A stretch of DNA of 64,000 bases from Paracyclopina nana (lineage: Eukaryota > Arthropoda > Copepoda > Cyclopoida > Cyclopettidae). The position numbers and the translations under genes were made by a program. The notes under the pieces are model-generated. The model did not search any database and was not told the DNA's origin. It worked only from the letters and a program-made list of their open reading frames with translations. Positions 23,125 to 33,000 of this stretch are shown here, piece after piece; the first letter of the stretch is position 1; every line of letters begins with the position of its first letter. The DNA is taken from contig JAGUCH010000007.1 in assembly GCA_019096065.1 (NCBI GenBank), forward strand, positions 3,866,501 to 3,930,500, written 5' to 3'.

Positions 23125-23480
23125 TGGTGAATGGGTCTCTTCTTTCAGCTGAAGGACCAACTCGAAGTGGAAGGTGGAAAGCAAGGCCGGCAATAACGTG
23201 GCGGTCTTGAGCCCATTAGTGGAAGCGATCCAAAATGCGAGGACTAATGCACTTTGGCAGAGGTGACAGCTCCAGACAACAAGGTGATGAGGGAGGTGTC
23301 AATCTGTTCAATAAAGTCTAAGTTGAAAACTTTAAAGGCTTCCTTCTCGTTTGAACGGTGAAAAGATACTGTTTATTTACGTTATTCTAGCGGGAAAACT
23401 CAGCAATACAAACATAGATATATATAATGCAAAAGTAGAGATCTGTGGCCTCAAGTCAAGGCCTCAAGGTCCTCACACCA
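23125..23480 (-). repeat. 5' LTR of the retrotransposon, with TATA and poly(A) signal
   Basis: 356 bp. Reading on the minus strand, a TATATATA box lies at 23426-23419 and an AATAAA at 23377-23372, in the order expected for U3-R-U5. The sequence appears identical to 18867-19222. Confidence 0.92.
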
Positions 23481-23485
23481 GTTAC

Positions 23486-24951
23486 CGAGTCTATGAGATT
23501 TTGATCCTCCGTTGTAGACTCGTCTCGTTTCGTATCACCAATGATAAGAGGAATGTGAGACACTTGGGCTGTCACAGTTGGGTTGTTTGCAATATTCTCC
23601 GCAGCTGTGGCCTCAGCCTCGTAAGCAAAATGGCTTTCGAGTAGGCCTGACTTGTTGGATCCGAACACTTGAGTCTGGATCACTTCCAAGTCAGGCAATT
23701 TCTCGGTTGTCACCAGAGCTTCTTCATAGTCATCCTCAAACGGATTATTGCCATGCTTCATTTTGCCTAACAAGGGAGTGGCAATTTCTGTGAGGAAAGC
23801 ACTGTCCCTTGGGGGAGATCCTATGTCCTCCATAGGCAAATCCTCATCTAATTCATCATCAGATTCCTCCTCTTTGCCAGCACAAGATAGGACGAGTGTG
23901 TCATCAAATGTGTTGTTGTTCACATTCTGCCCATCTGCTAAAGACAACATCAAAGTGTCATCTCCGGACAAACACTTCCTTAACTCATACTTTTTTGTTG
24001 CCTCAACAGCAGCAACAGCTTTCTCTATGGGAGGTTCGTGTACTTCTGCACTAGTGGCTTGTTGCTTCTTTGCGTTTCTGGCTGCAATCAAGTTCTCTTC
24101 TCTGGGATTTTTGATCAGCATAATTCCATCAGGACCCTTTTTTATTCTGATTTGGTTGTTATAGTGATCCTGCTCATTCCTCACAGCTGGCAAATCTTTG
24201 TCATGCGTCCACACATTGTCCACAATATACCTTTATAATAGATTTCCTCTTTAAATGCAGATGCAGAGAGTTTTTTATCATGACCTCACCTGAATTCACA
24301 TCTGCCAGCCCATAAAGTGGCATTGGCTGCATGATAGCCCTCGTTTTCTTTGAGCAACCTGTAGCTCTTCTTGATGCCATTTTGCATGACACACACGTAC
24401 ACAATCGTCCCACCATGATCCCAGATGAACCTCGTTCTGACAGCCTCGCCAATCTCAATGGAGCCCACACTGTTCGATGATCTGGACCTGGCCGGAGCAA
24501 CCTCGCAATCCGGAGCTGCCAGAAGCTTGGCAGTGTTGACAGATACCGTCGAGGCTGATCTGGTTCTGCTCGATGACAAGCTGAGCTTCGACGCTGCCCT
24601 TTTCAGGGTCCTCCCAAGAGAGGAGGAGGACACTGATTTCTTCAAGGATTTGCCCATAGAAGAGGCTGACACGGATTTCTTCAGCTCTCCAGGCTCCCTT
24701 TTGAAGGGGTTCTTGGCTGGAGGCCCAGTCAGCCAGCGGGACTTTTTCTCCTGCTCCTTGGACATTGTTGTCACCGTGTACTTGTCATGTCCGCGACAAC
24801 AGCTCAACAGAGGAGAAATGCATGAGCAGCAGCTTTTCTTTCCTTTGAGTGCGCATCTACATGTGCGACAGTGCTTTTCTGCGGAACCTAGGCATGCTGC
24901 TGGACTGTTTTCATTGTTGGCCTCAGTCAAGGACAATTTGCCTCGATCCAT
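23486..24951 (-). CDS. N-terminal part of the fusion gene: cysteine cluster and AMPK-beta-type carbohydrate-binding domain
   Basis: Exons 24290-24951 and 23486-24230 (donor AG|GTGAGG, acceptor TAAAG|G, phase 2). The ATG at 24951 starts a protein with a cysteine-dense segment (CRTCRC and CCSC..SCC, residues about 28-52) that could be palmitoylated, then a Ser/Lys-rich stretch. At residues about 170-250 there is a CBM48/AMPK1-CBM-like domain: FIWDHGGTIVYV, YRLLKENEGYHAA, RYIVDNVWTHDKDLPAV, then NN and IRI. This resembles the glycogen-binding domain of the AMPK beta subunit. After it the chain turns acidic (DTLMLSLADG, DEDLPMEDIG). As assembled, translation runs into the LTR and stops at 23456, giving about 478 aa. 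Without the element it continues at 18866 into the acidic/GAPDH-like part. Confidence 0.85.
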
Positions 24952-25500
24952 AGCTTGAGAAAGGCAAAAGAAGCTTTTAGCTCTCTTGCATCACACAATT
25001 TGACTGAAGGCTGCTCAGAAAGCAAAACGCCCACCCTCAGGCATGCAAAGATGATCAAAATATGGCGAAAAACGAAGGCCAGGAAGCAAGGCTGCTTTCA
25101 CCAAGATCATCAAATATTTTATGTAAGCATCGACTAAATTGAGCAGAGGCGTGAAAGAGCTAGTAGCATTCTACTTGTTTTTCCAAGCCCCTAGCAAAAA
25201 AGGGGGCGACTGGGATTTATGTTTATTTGGCCAAGTTCCGTTCTCTGCAGAAAAGGAATTAGCAGAAAAGCCCGACTATTTCACGAAAAGCTTCTGCTCC
25301 TTGCGTCTTACTATTCATACGAGGCCAAAAATTAAGCTTTCTCTCACCTCCACGAGTAGAACGCATTTCACAAGCATGGATTTTGTGTATTGCATTTTAG
25401 TGACATCCTCGCAAAAAATAGTACAAAAGGCTTTCTTCAATTGATGACTAGACCATAATGTAGGACAGTTACTAAAAGTTCATTAGGTTAAAATCATCTA
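24952..25500. other. Intergenic, no gene seen
   Basis: A 549-bp gap between the start of the CBM/pseudo-GAPDH gene and the stop of the RAG1-N-like gene, both on the minus strand. An open frame at 25139-25444 (+) has no recognisable domain. Confidence 0.45.
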
Positions 25501-28500
25501 CTAAGAATTAGATGAAGGCTGTTGTTGCTCGTCTGTTGACATTCCTTTGTGAGTTGTTTGAAAGTTCACAAGTTGATCAAGCAAATCGTTAGCCTCGTCG
25601 TCCAACAAGGTAGGCGGGTTAGCTTCCCCGTTGACAGCGGGATTCGTGAGCAGAAGATCATTGATGTTGCTTTCAAGCTCTTCTCCAGAGGTGAAAGGAT
25701 CATTTTGGCTACTTCCTTCAAATGGATCAGAGGCTGTGGCGCCACCACCGTTTGTAATCGCAGGCGGAAAAGCCTCACTTGCGACCTGACTTTCTGACGT
25801 TGGCAAGCTCATTTCTGAACCTCCGAAAGGATCCTCTATTTCCACCGAGTTGGCTGAACTCTCGTCGTTGGTTAGGTATGCAGATAAGGGGTCGTTTGAG
25901 GTTTGAGAATTGGCCACATCGACTCCGTTGGCACCGTGACAGTCGACAGAATTTGAGTTATTACAAGGAGACTGCCTAGATTCATCCCTCTCATTTGTGG
26001 CCAGGTTGATGAATTGAGAAGCTTCGCCAGATGCCGACACTTCCTCTTCAGTTTCCATAATTGGATCTTTTTCCACTGTGGCCTCCACTGTTGTAGGCCC
26101 CTCATCAATAGCTTTAGCTGTTTCTTTTGGTATCTCATCAGTTCCTTTGTTACTAGTAGGCACATCTTTATCGCTAGTCACCTCCATGGGCTCATCAAGC
26201 AATGGGTTGGGGCCAATGTCGACTGGATCGGTGCTGGCATCATCCAAATCATGAGCATTTCCAGTGACACTCGAAATGAATAAACCTGGCCCACTATCAA
26301 TTGGGTCATCAGCTATGACAGGGTCTTCGTGAGCTTCGATAACAGACGTGAGCTGCTCTCCCTCGTCATTTACTACGACCATTGAAGATTCAGTGTCGTC
26401 AACAGCAGGTATATCATCAATGATTTCTGCCTTGATCGTGACATCCATAGGATTCACAAAGGCAGGATCTGGCATGGCAAGTGGGTCAAGCATATCTGAA
26501 TTGACTTCTACCAATACATTGGGTTCAAGGCTAGAACTATTTGGGGACCACGTCAAGCTTTCTATAACTTTGGCCTTCTCCTTTGCCAATTGCTTCGAGG
26601 ACTTTCTGTATGGACCGCGAATGCTGCCACTTTTGTTGCCTTTGCCTCGTGTTGAGGCGGGCGATGGGGATGCTTTCACTTTCACCTTCGGGACATAGTC
26701 AGAATCCCCCTTTTCCCGCTTTATGACAGGGCGTCCACGTCGTGTGGTTTTAGTGGGTGTGATTTTTTCTTCTTCCTCCTCATCCTCATCAAACGGGTCA
26801 TCTTTGTAAATGATTTTTCTCGCTCGAGGGCCCTTCGATGTGGACGGTTTACTAGCGTTTAGACTAGGCACGTAAAGATTGCCACCCGTTTTGTTTGATT
26901 TCAGCGAGATCTTGATAGGCTTTTTGGTGGCCGACAACAAATTTTGAGCTTCTGACCTATCACAATAGAGAAGCTGAATGAGAGCATCCTCAATGGCTTT
27001 GTTGTCATAGGCTTGCGCGTCGATGTCACACGCTTTCAGGACTTGGGTCAACAGGGTTCTCGAGGAGCTAGGGTCTTCCTTAGAGATTAGCAAATGTTTC
27101 AGCATAAAGCCCATGCGAAACGATAAAGGAGCCGCCTCATGAAAGGGATCAATCATGATTCCGGCCACTCGCAGTGTTAGAGTATCCTCAGTGTGCAAGA
27201 GGCCGAAAATAATTTGTGCCATCACCGCGGCCCACTCATATTTGCTCAAACTCTCAGTGACTTTCATGATGCTGCAAAAGTGACAAGACGTTAGCCAAAA
27301 CCTACGGAAAAATGCTGTGTAGACTTACGCAGTTTTGTGCACTTTTCTTTGACCACTTAGAACTCGGAGATGATGTTTGCCCAGCTTAGGGTTGTATATA
27401 ATGCCGTGAGAGGCTAGCAACGAAGGGGCATCTGCGCGAAGGTGAAGGCAATCATACACAACGTCCGTCTTCATTTGGCGATTTGCGGGCAGATGTTTCT
27501 TCTCAATATCATTTACAGCTTTCCAGATTTTCTTTTCACTTAGCACGATTTCGTCTGTCGACTCGTCGACTGCCTCTGGAGCCCTCTCCAAAATCATGGA
27601 TTGATTTTGGGCTCCCGGACTAGGAGACTCCTCCGCATCGTGATACACCTTCGACGATCGAGAGCTTGACGATGGGATTGAATTAGGATTGTCTGACTTT
27701 TTAATTTTCGAAATTGTGATGCTGCTTGGGACCTTGGAGAGCAGGTCATTTTTGTTGTTACCTTGAGTTGTATTGCCTTTGCTTCGTGCAGGTACAACTC
27801 GTGAGGGTCGACCAGGAGGTCTAGCGACAGTTGCTGGGGGAGGGTTGGCGGCAGCCTGTTTGGCCTTGATTTTTCGCACTAAAAAAGCCATGTTAGCATG
27901 CTTCAGATTGATGTGAATTCCAACATGGCTTAAAAGCTCCAGGCGGCCATCGGTGACTGTGTCAGTGATTGCTCGAAAGAGTATCAAAGTTCGCTTGGCA
28001 GCTTGAAAAGCCATCAATAAGCGCTTTGATTTTGCTAAGGTCGATTTGTACTCGACATTCGGCGTGAAATGTCTGGTGGAAGTCATGGCATAGTCAATGC
28101 CAGAGGCTTTTAAATCGCTGATAATTTTGGGGTTTTCAGCATTGCTCCACCTGAGCAGCTCAGATAGTTTGTCACACCGACTGCGTCGATTGCGACCGAG
28201 GGCTTCGTTAAATTGGGTCCAGGCGAGGCCGGCAGAGAGCGAGTTGGCCTTTGCTCCAGGGACTGGAGTGGCAGTTGAACTTGAAGGCTCATCAGGGGTC
28301 ACTCTAGCTTTTTTGGCTGGTGCATCATCTATCGTTATGGTCACAGCTGTAGCAGAAGATTTTGTTGAAATAACCGGTACTGCTTCCTTGACGTCTCTTT
28401 TCGGAACGACCATTTTCTCTGTTCTGCTAAATGCGCTTATTTTAAACACGCCAGAGTCATCTTCGACTTCTATGAGCAAGCACAATTTGTTAGGATCATC

Positions 28501-28935
28501 GGATGGAAAGGTGTCTTTTTGCGTGTCATCACAAATGGCACACATTCCGGCACTGGAATGCGCCCAAAAGTCAGCCGCTGGAAACTGACGAGCAAGCTTT
28601 CGCATATCCTCGTCTTGTCCGTCCGTGTGCAGTTTCGTGGCGAGCTCAAAGACGTTCTCCAATGCCATTCTCGTGGTTCCTTTCATGCAGATGGAAACAT
28701 TTCTCAGCTTCGAAATACAAACTTCGCATGCTCTCGTAGGGTAAATTTCACTTGACTCGCGTTCCACCTCAATGTCATGCAAATATCGCAACCAGCGACA
28801 TAATTGAGGGTGAACTTTAATCGGAACGCCACGATTGTTAGCGGCATCCACTCGTTTTTGACCACATATGCGGCAATGAACTTTGAGTAGGTCATGATGG
28901 ACTGAACTATCGACGCCCGATGAAGAAGACGCCAT
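25501..28935 (-). CDS. Protein with RAG1-N-terminus-like zinc motifs
   Basis: Two exons, 27329-28935 and 25501-27271, join in phase (ACT GC|C) to 3378 nt, 1125 aa. The ATG is at 28935. Residues about 20-150 resemble the N-terminal zinc-binding region of RAG1. There is a CRICG motif, a hydrophobic stretch with an IEV segment, then IYPTRACEVC (RAG1: IHPTxFCxxCW) and FWAHSSAGMCAICDD (RAG1: WxPHxxxCDIC). The middle holds a conserved-looking helical segment (SRCDKLSELLRWSNAENP; YKSTLAKSKRLLMAFQAAKR). The rest is disordered with basic AT-hook-like GRP motifs (RRGRPVIKR, RPPGRPSR), then an acidic C-terminus. Nuclear DNA- or chromatin-linked action is inferred. No transposase or RAG core is visible. 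The zinc motifs also resemble a ZAD-type fold. Confidence 0.75.
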
Positions 28936-29202
28936 TGTTGACCGCTTTCACCACACCCCCACTCGATTTGACGGAAAAAATGGTCAACGTCGTCGGCAGC
29001 TTTTTAAAATCAACAACAACAACAAAGTTCCATTAACAGCAACTAAAAGCTGCGAAAGCATCGCTATTCGGTCTCAACACACCTTTATTCGCCAAACGTT
29101 GGCAAAAAGTGCCGCAATGCAATTTCAAGATTACAAAGATCATACAGTAGCGCTCATCAGAGGCCGGAAATGGCGGGGAAATTTAAACTGGCTTAATCAT
29201 TA

Positions 29203-30336
29203 TTAGCTCGAATTTTCCTCATCTTCGTCATCGTAATAGTAATAATAATAGTAGTAGTCTTCGCCAGCTTTGACAACCGCTGGTTTGGGCCTGTTCTCCT
29301 CATCTTCGCTCAAATTGAAGTCAATTTCTTGGGGAGCCTCAGTGGTTGTCGTGGTTGAGGTAGTGGCCTCTGTGGATGGCTCTGGCCTTGGCTGAGGTCG
29401 ATTTCTGAATTGGGGTGGCTTGGCTCTGTTGGTGTTGATGATGGCTGCGGGCGTTGGAATTCTCTCTTCCTCCTCCTCGAATCCAATGCTTGGAAGTTGC
29501 ACTTCAGTGAAAGAGTTGCTCACTCTTTGGCCCTTAGGGTTGGCAGGCCTCGAAGATCTGGAAGGCGCTTGTTGAGCCACGGAAATACCGACTGCCTCAG
29601 GGTCGACTCCTGCTTTAACAAGCTCCTCTGGCTGGAATTCCAGGTCACCATAGTAATTGGCACATTCTGCCACTTCAGAGGGACTCGCACACACACCATC
29701 CTGACCATCTTGAGTGATCTTGAACACGGACCCCAAAGGGCAGCCATATTCTCTGGCACTTCCGCTGATGCAAACGAAATACTGCCTGCAATCCAGGGGA
29801 TGCGCATGCTTGCTGTAAATGCCTCTCACTGATGTAGTGGGACACTTGAACACCTCCTCCGCTTCCTCCTCGTTCATCATTTTCTTGCACACATCGACCA
29901 ATTGATCAGCCCACTTGCACACCCTGTCGGAGGGATCATAGGCCAACCCCGGAGCGCAAGAGTATCGATTGGCCAAGCCATTTCTGCAGTTGTAAAAGGC
30001 TGTGCAGTCCTCTGGATCAGGGAAGGTGCCATACAACCTCGGACAATTTGGAGCTGAAATAGGAGGCTCAAGTTCGGTCCTGTTGCCACAGTCCACGTTG
30101 TGAATGTAGTCGCAATTTTCGGTCGTGAATGTTGGGTCAAGGTCATCAAAGGCCAAGCCATTGCCACACGTCTCCAGCTTGGCCCTGCCCTCGATGCACT
30201 TCCAGTATTTGTCGCAGCTATACAAGTGTGGATAGTATCCTTCAAACTCGTCAGGGCACACAAAGTTGTCCACTTGGGCCTTGACAAGGCCCAGGCTGCC
30301 AAAGAGTGCGACAACTAAGATGGTTCTGCTCTTCAT
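29203..30336 (-). CDS. Cuticular protein with three chitin-binding domains, CPAP3/obstructor family
   Basis: A single-exon 377-aa secreted protein. The start is the ATG at 30336 (MKSRTILVVALFGSLGLVKA is a good signal peptide; the longer frame upstream lacks an ATG). Three type-2 chitin-binding (peritrophin A) domains follow, each with six cysteines: from NFVCPDEFEGYYPHLYSC, from NCPRLYGTFPDPEDC and from FKCPTTSVRGIYSKHAHPLDC. Three domains with CPAP3 spacing place it in the arthropod-only obstructor family, which organises chitin in cuticle and trachea. The C-terminal extension is proline/threonine-rich, then ends in a run of eight tyrosines followed by acidic residues, possibly for cross-linking. 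Confidence 0.92.
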   Translation of the reverse strand: MKSRTILVVALFGSLGLVKAQVDNFVCPDEFEGYYPHLYSCDKYWKCIEGRAKLETCGNGLAFDDLDPTFTTENCDYIHNVDCGNRTELEPPISAPNCPRLYGTFPDPEDCTAFYNCRNGLANRYSCAPGLAYDPSDRVCKWADQLVDVCKKMMNEEEAEEVFKCPTTSVRGIYSKHAHPLDCRQYFVCISGSAREYGCPLGSVFKITQDGQDGVCASPSEVAECANYYGDLEFQPEELVKAGVDPEAVGISVAQQAPSRSSRPANPKGQRVSNSFTEVQLPSIGFEEEEERIPTPAAIINTNRAKPPQFRNRPQPRPEPSTEATTSTTTTTEAPQEIDFNLSEDEENRPKPAVVKAGEDYYYYYYYYDDEDEENSS

Positions 30337-33000
30337 GGTGTCACAGTTGGTCACTGACTAAGAAGGTATTTCACAATTTACTGTTGCGCTACTATAAGTC
30401 TCCGTTCGTGTAGCATATACGTACGCGATCGTCGTCGACACAATTTCAAAGCTATGCGCATCGTAGTACGTGTTATGCGTTGAACGTTCTAGACCCATGA
30501 TGATCTCCGTACGTGGCCTTCAATGCTCTTGAAGAAATTTTCCCATTGAGAGCAACTAATGAATACGTTCACAGAGCAGATCCAAAGCTGCATTCATCTC
30601 AATTGGAGGAAAATTCTCCTCGCAGTTAGTTTATAAGATATGCCAAGGTTGCAAAAAGCATATCATTACCGTACCTTCTTTTTTGCCTAAGTTCGCAAGA
30701 ATAAGAGATCGTATCATTGATCTATTTTCCTCGCAGGGCAGCTGGGGTGCATCATTTTGATTTATCTTCTGTCACGTTGAATAAGAAACCATGATCTACT
30801 TCTTGAAGCATAAAATACGAGTATATCCTATAGTATATAAGTGAGAAATAATTGCTTTTGACACTTATGGCCAAGAGCAATTATCCAGAAAAAACGGAAA
30901 TGAAACTTGTGACACATTTTTATGAACCATGTACAGGTAATGGCCATACATCACTCTTATTTAAAAATACGGATATTTATAGCATGAGCCAGGAGTTGCA
31001 TTTTTCACGCTTGATTTCTCTTGTCGTGCTCCAGTTTTAGCAGAAGTAGCGCGCAGCACCTCCGGCAAAAGAATCTACTTGAAGCCTGTAATTGCTGCCG
31101 ACAGCGACGATGGCAATCTCCGATAGCCCGAAATGCGCAAGTTTTTCATCAAACATCATGGTCAAGGTTGACGGGAGCATGAGACGAAAATCTAGGTCGA
31201 GTAGTCAAGGTCCCCAAATCAAATATTAGTGAGCTCAACGCGCGGAGCTGATAGTAGGATATTCCAATTTGAAGCTAATCCCATTTTTGGCTTTTAGGGA
31301 AAATTGGCCGCGCGTAGCATACTTAAAAAATGATCCCTTCTTTGTTTTAGAAGCAACAACGCACACAAATAGGTTTCTTTGACCTTGCATTGTTCCAGGC
31401 CATTTCCTACTTATATAATATACTATACATTCCTTAGAAGCAAAATGAAAAATCAGTCGATAGAGCTTTGCTGCTTGGCCGGAAATTATGTCCAGCGCTA
31501 TTTTACGAGAATGGCTAGTTTTTGTGCTGAACCCTTTCAGCATTTGCCATAGGCTAAATTAAGACGTCTAGAGCCTGTATATATTGCATACGCGACCAAC
31601 TAAGTCACTCCTATAAGGAAAAAATGCGTCAGCCTATTCTTTTGCTCAGTCATCATGCTTTAGGTAAAGGGATTAGCAGTAGTCGTGCCGCAAAAATAAG
31701 CCCTTTCAATGGCAAACAATGCTTTTTGTCTCTTACGCGCGAATTTGACATTTTGCGAGCATCTACACATAACTAGATAAATAATAAAAATGCTCCATAA
31801 ATAGTCAGGCCCACCACTTGAGAGTGAACTTTAAATATGAAATGTTACTTCAAAAATTATACCGTGCCAAGTCGCCGTTCATGCCAATTAGAAGTAGATA
31901 TTTGAAGCTAACCACGACTCGTTTCAAATGCATATTTATATGCTATGTATGTATTTTGCAGCAACGGGTGCGTCGCCTTAAAAGGCCCAGATTTTTGCGG
32001 AATATTCCCAGCATCAGCAGCGTGCAAATTAACTTGTGATAACTCTGGCTAATGAAGGAAGTGGTATGTGTTACAAGTCATTTTGGTGTCGCACAATTAA
32101 CCTCCTCCATTTCTGAGTGGATGAAAAGATGCATCAGCATGTAACGAGTACTTCCTTTCCGTTTTCGTTACCAGTTTGACACGCCTTCAATTTTGAAGGA
32201 ACGCTCAATTTTTGCCTCCTTTCATTTTATACCATAAAAATACCAATGCTTCACATTTATACCAATATAAATGCTAAGTGGTATTACGAATTATGAAGTT
32301 AATTCAACCCTCCTTTTTATTCCTGAAACATTGTCCTACTGTGATTCTAATAGATAGATCTTGCGTTTGTTATGATAGCGTCTTCCCGTTTTTTTCGGAT
32401 ATCTTTCAGAAATAGTTTACTTTTTTGTTACTCCATTAACAAACACTATCACGCTTTACCAGACTTAATATGTTTTCCTGTTGCAATTTAATGAAGCATT
32501 CATTTTTATTTGCTTCAAATTTGCAGCCAGATGAAATCTTTATGGTGCAGAGACACAGAGTTAAGCAGCTTCAAATAGGTTTTCAAGGTTGCTTCCTTTC
32601 TTGAAATTGGAAGGCATGCTGTGCAAAAAAATGAAATAATGACTCCTTGATGAAATCATTGGTAGATACGATTATAAAACCAGCCATAATGTTATGTTTT
32701 TCATTAAAAGTATTTATAGCACCGAAAATTGGATGCACGTGTGCGCTTCTTGTAGACGTTGCTAAGGGTACAACAAGTGTGCAACAGGGGTGAAAAATCA
32801 GTTTTCCCCACTCAAATATTGAGCAAAGCTTCCCTCCCCACATTTTTTGACCCAACTTCACAACTGAAGTGTATGGAAGCATTTTTGAAAATCCTGTTTT
32901 GGGAGATTTCACATCCAATCAGGAACTGCTACGTTATCGTCTCTCGATCTGTTGTGAATTATGGGTTAAAGTCTACACAGAAAATCCTCAGTGAATAATC
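30337..33000. other. Long intergenic region, no gene seen
   Basis: About 2.66 kb, AT-rich, between CPAP3 and the esterase. I see no conserved coding segment, tRNA or complete repeat. It may hold enhancers for either neighbour. Confidence 0.5.

Larger units (their letters stand above)
18867..23480 (-). mobile_element. Young gag-only LTR retrotransposon (BEL/Pao type) inside a coding exon
   Basis: A 4614-bp element on the minus strand, the same sense as the host gene. It has two 356-bp LTRs with TG..CA ends, a 5-bp target duplication GTTAC (18862-18866 and 23481-23485), a tRNA-Lys-type primer site and one large gag ORF. No protease, reverse transcriptase or integrase is present, so movement must depend on enzymes from another element. 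The two LTRs look identical on reading, which implies a very recent insertion. Removing the element and one target duplication restores the host frame exactly (..DSVT|SEFLK..). The purine tract expected before the 3' LTR is not obvious. Confidence 0.93.

Noticed and set aside
29203-30354. Longer start for the CPAP3 protein
   Set aside because: The upstream frame has no ATG; the Met at 30336 begins a normal signal peptide.
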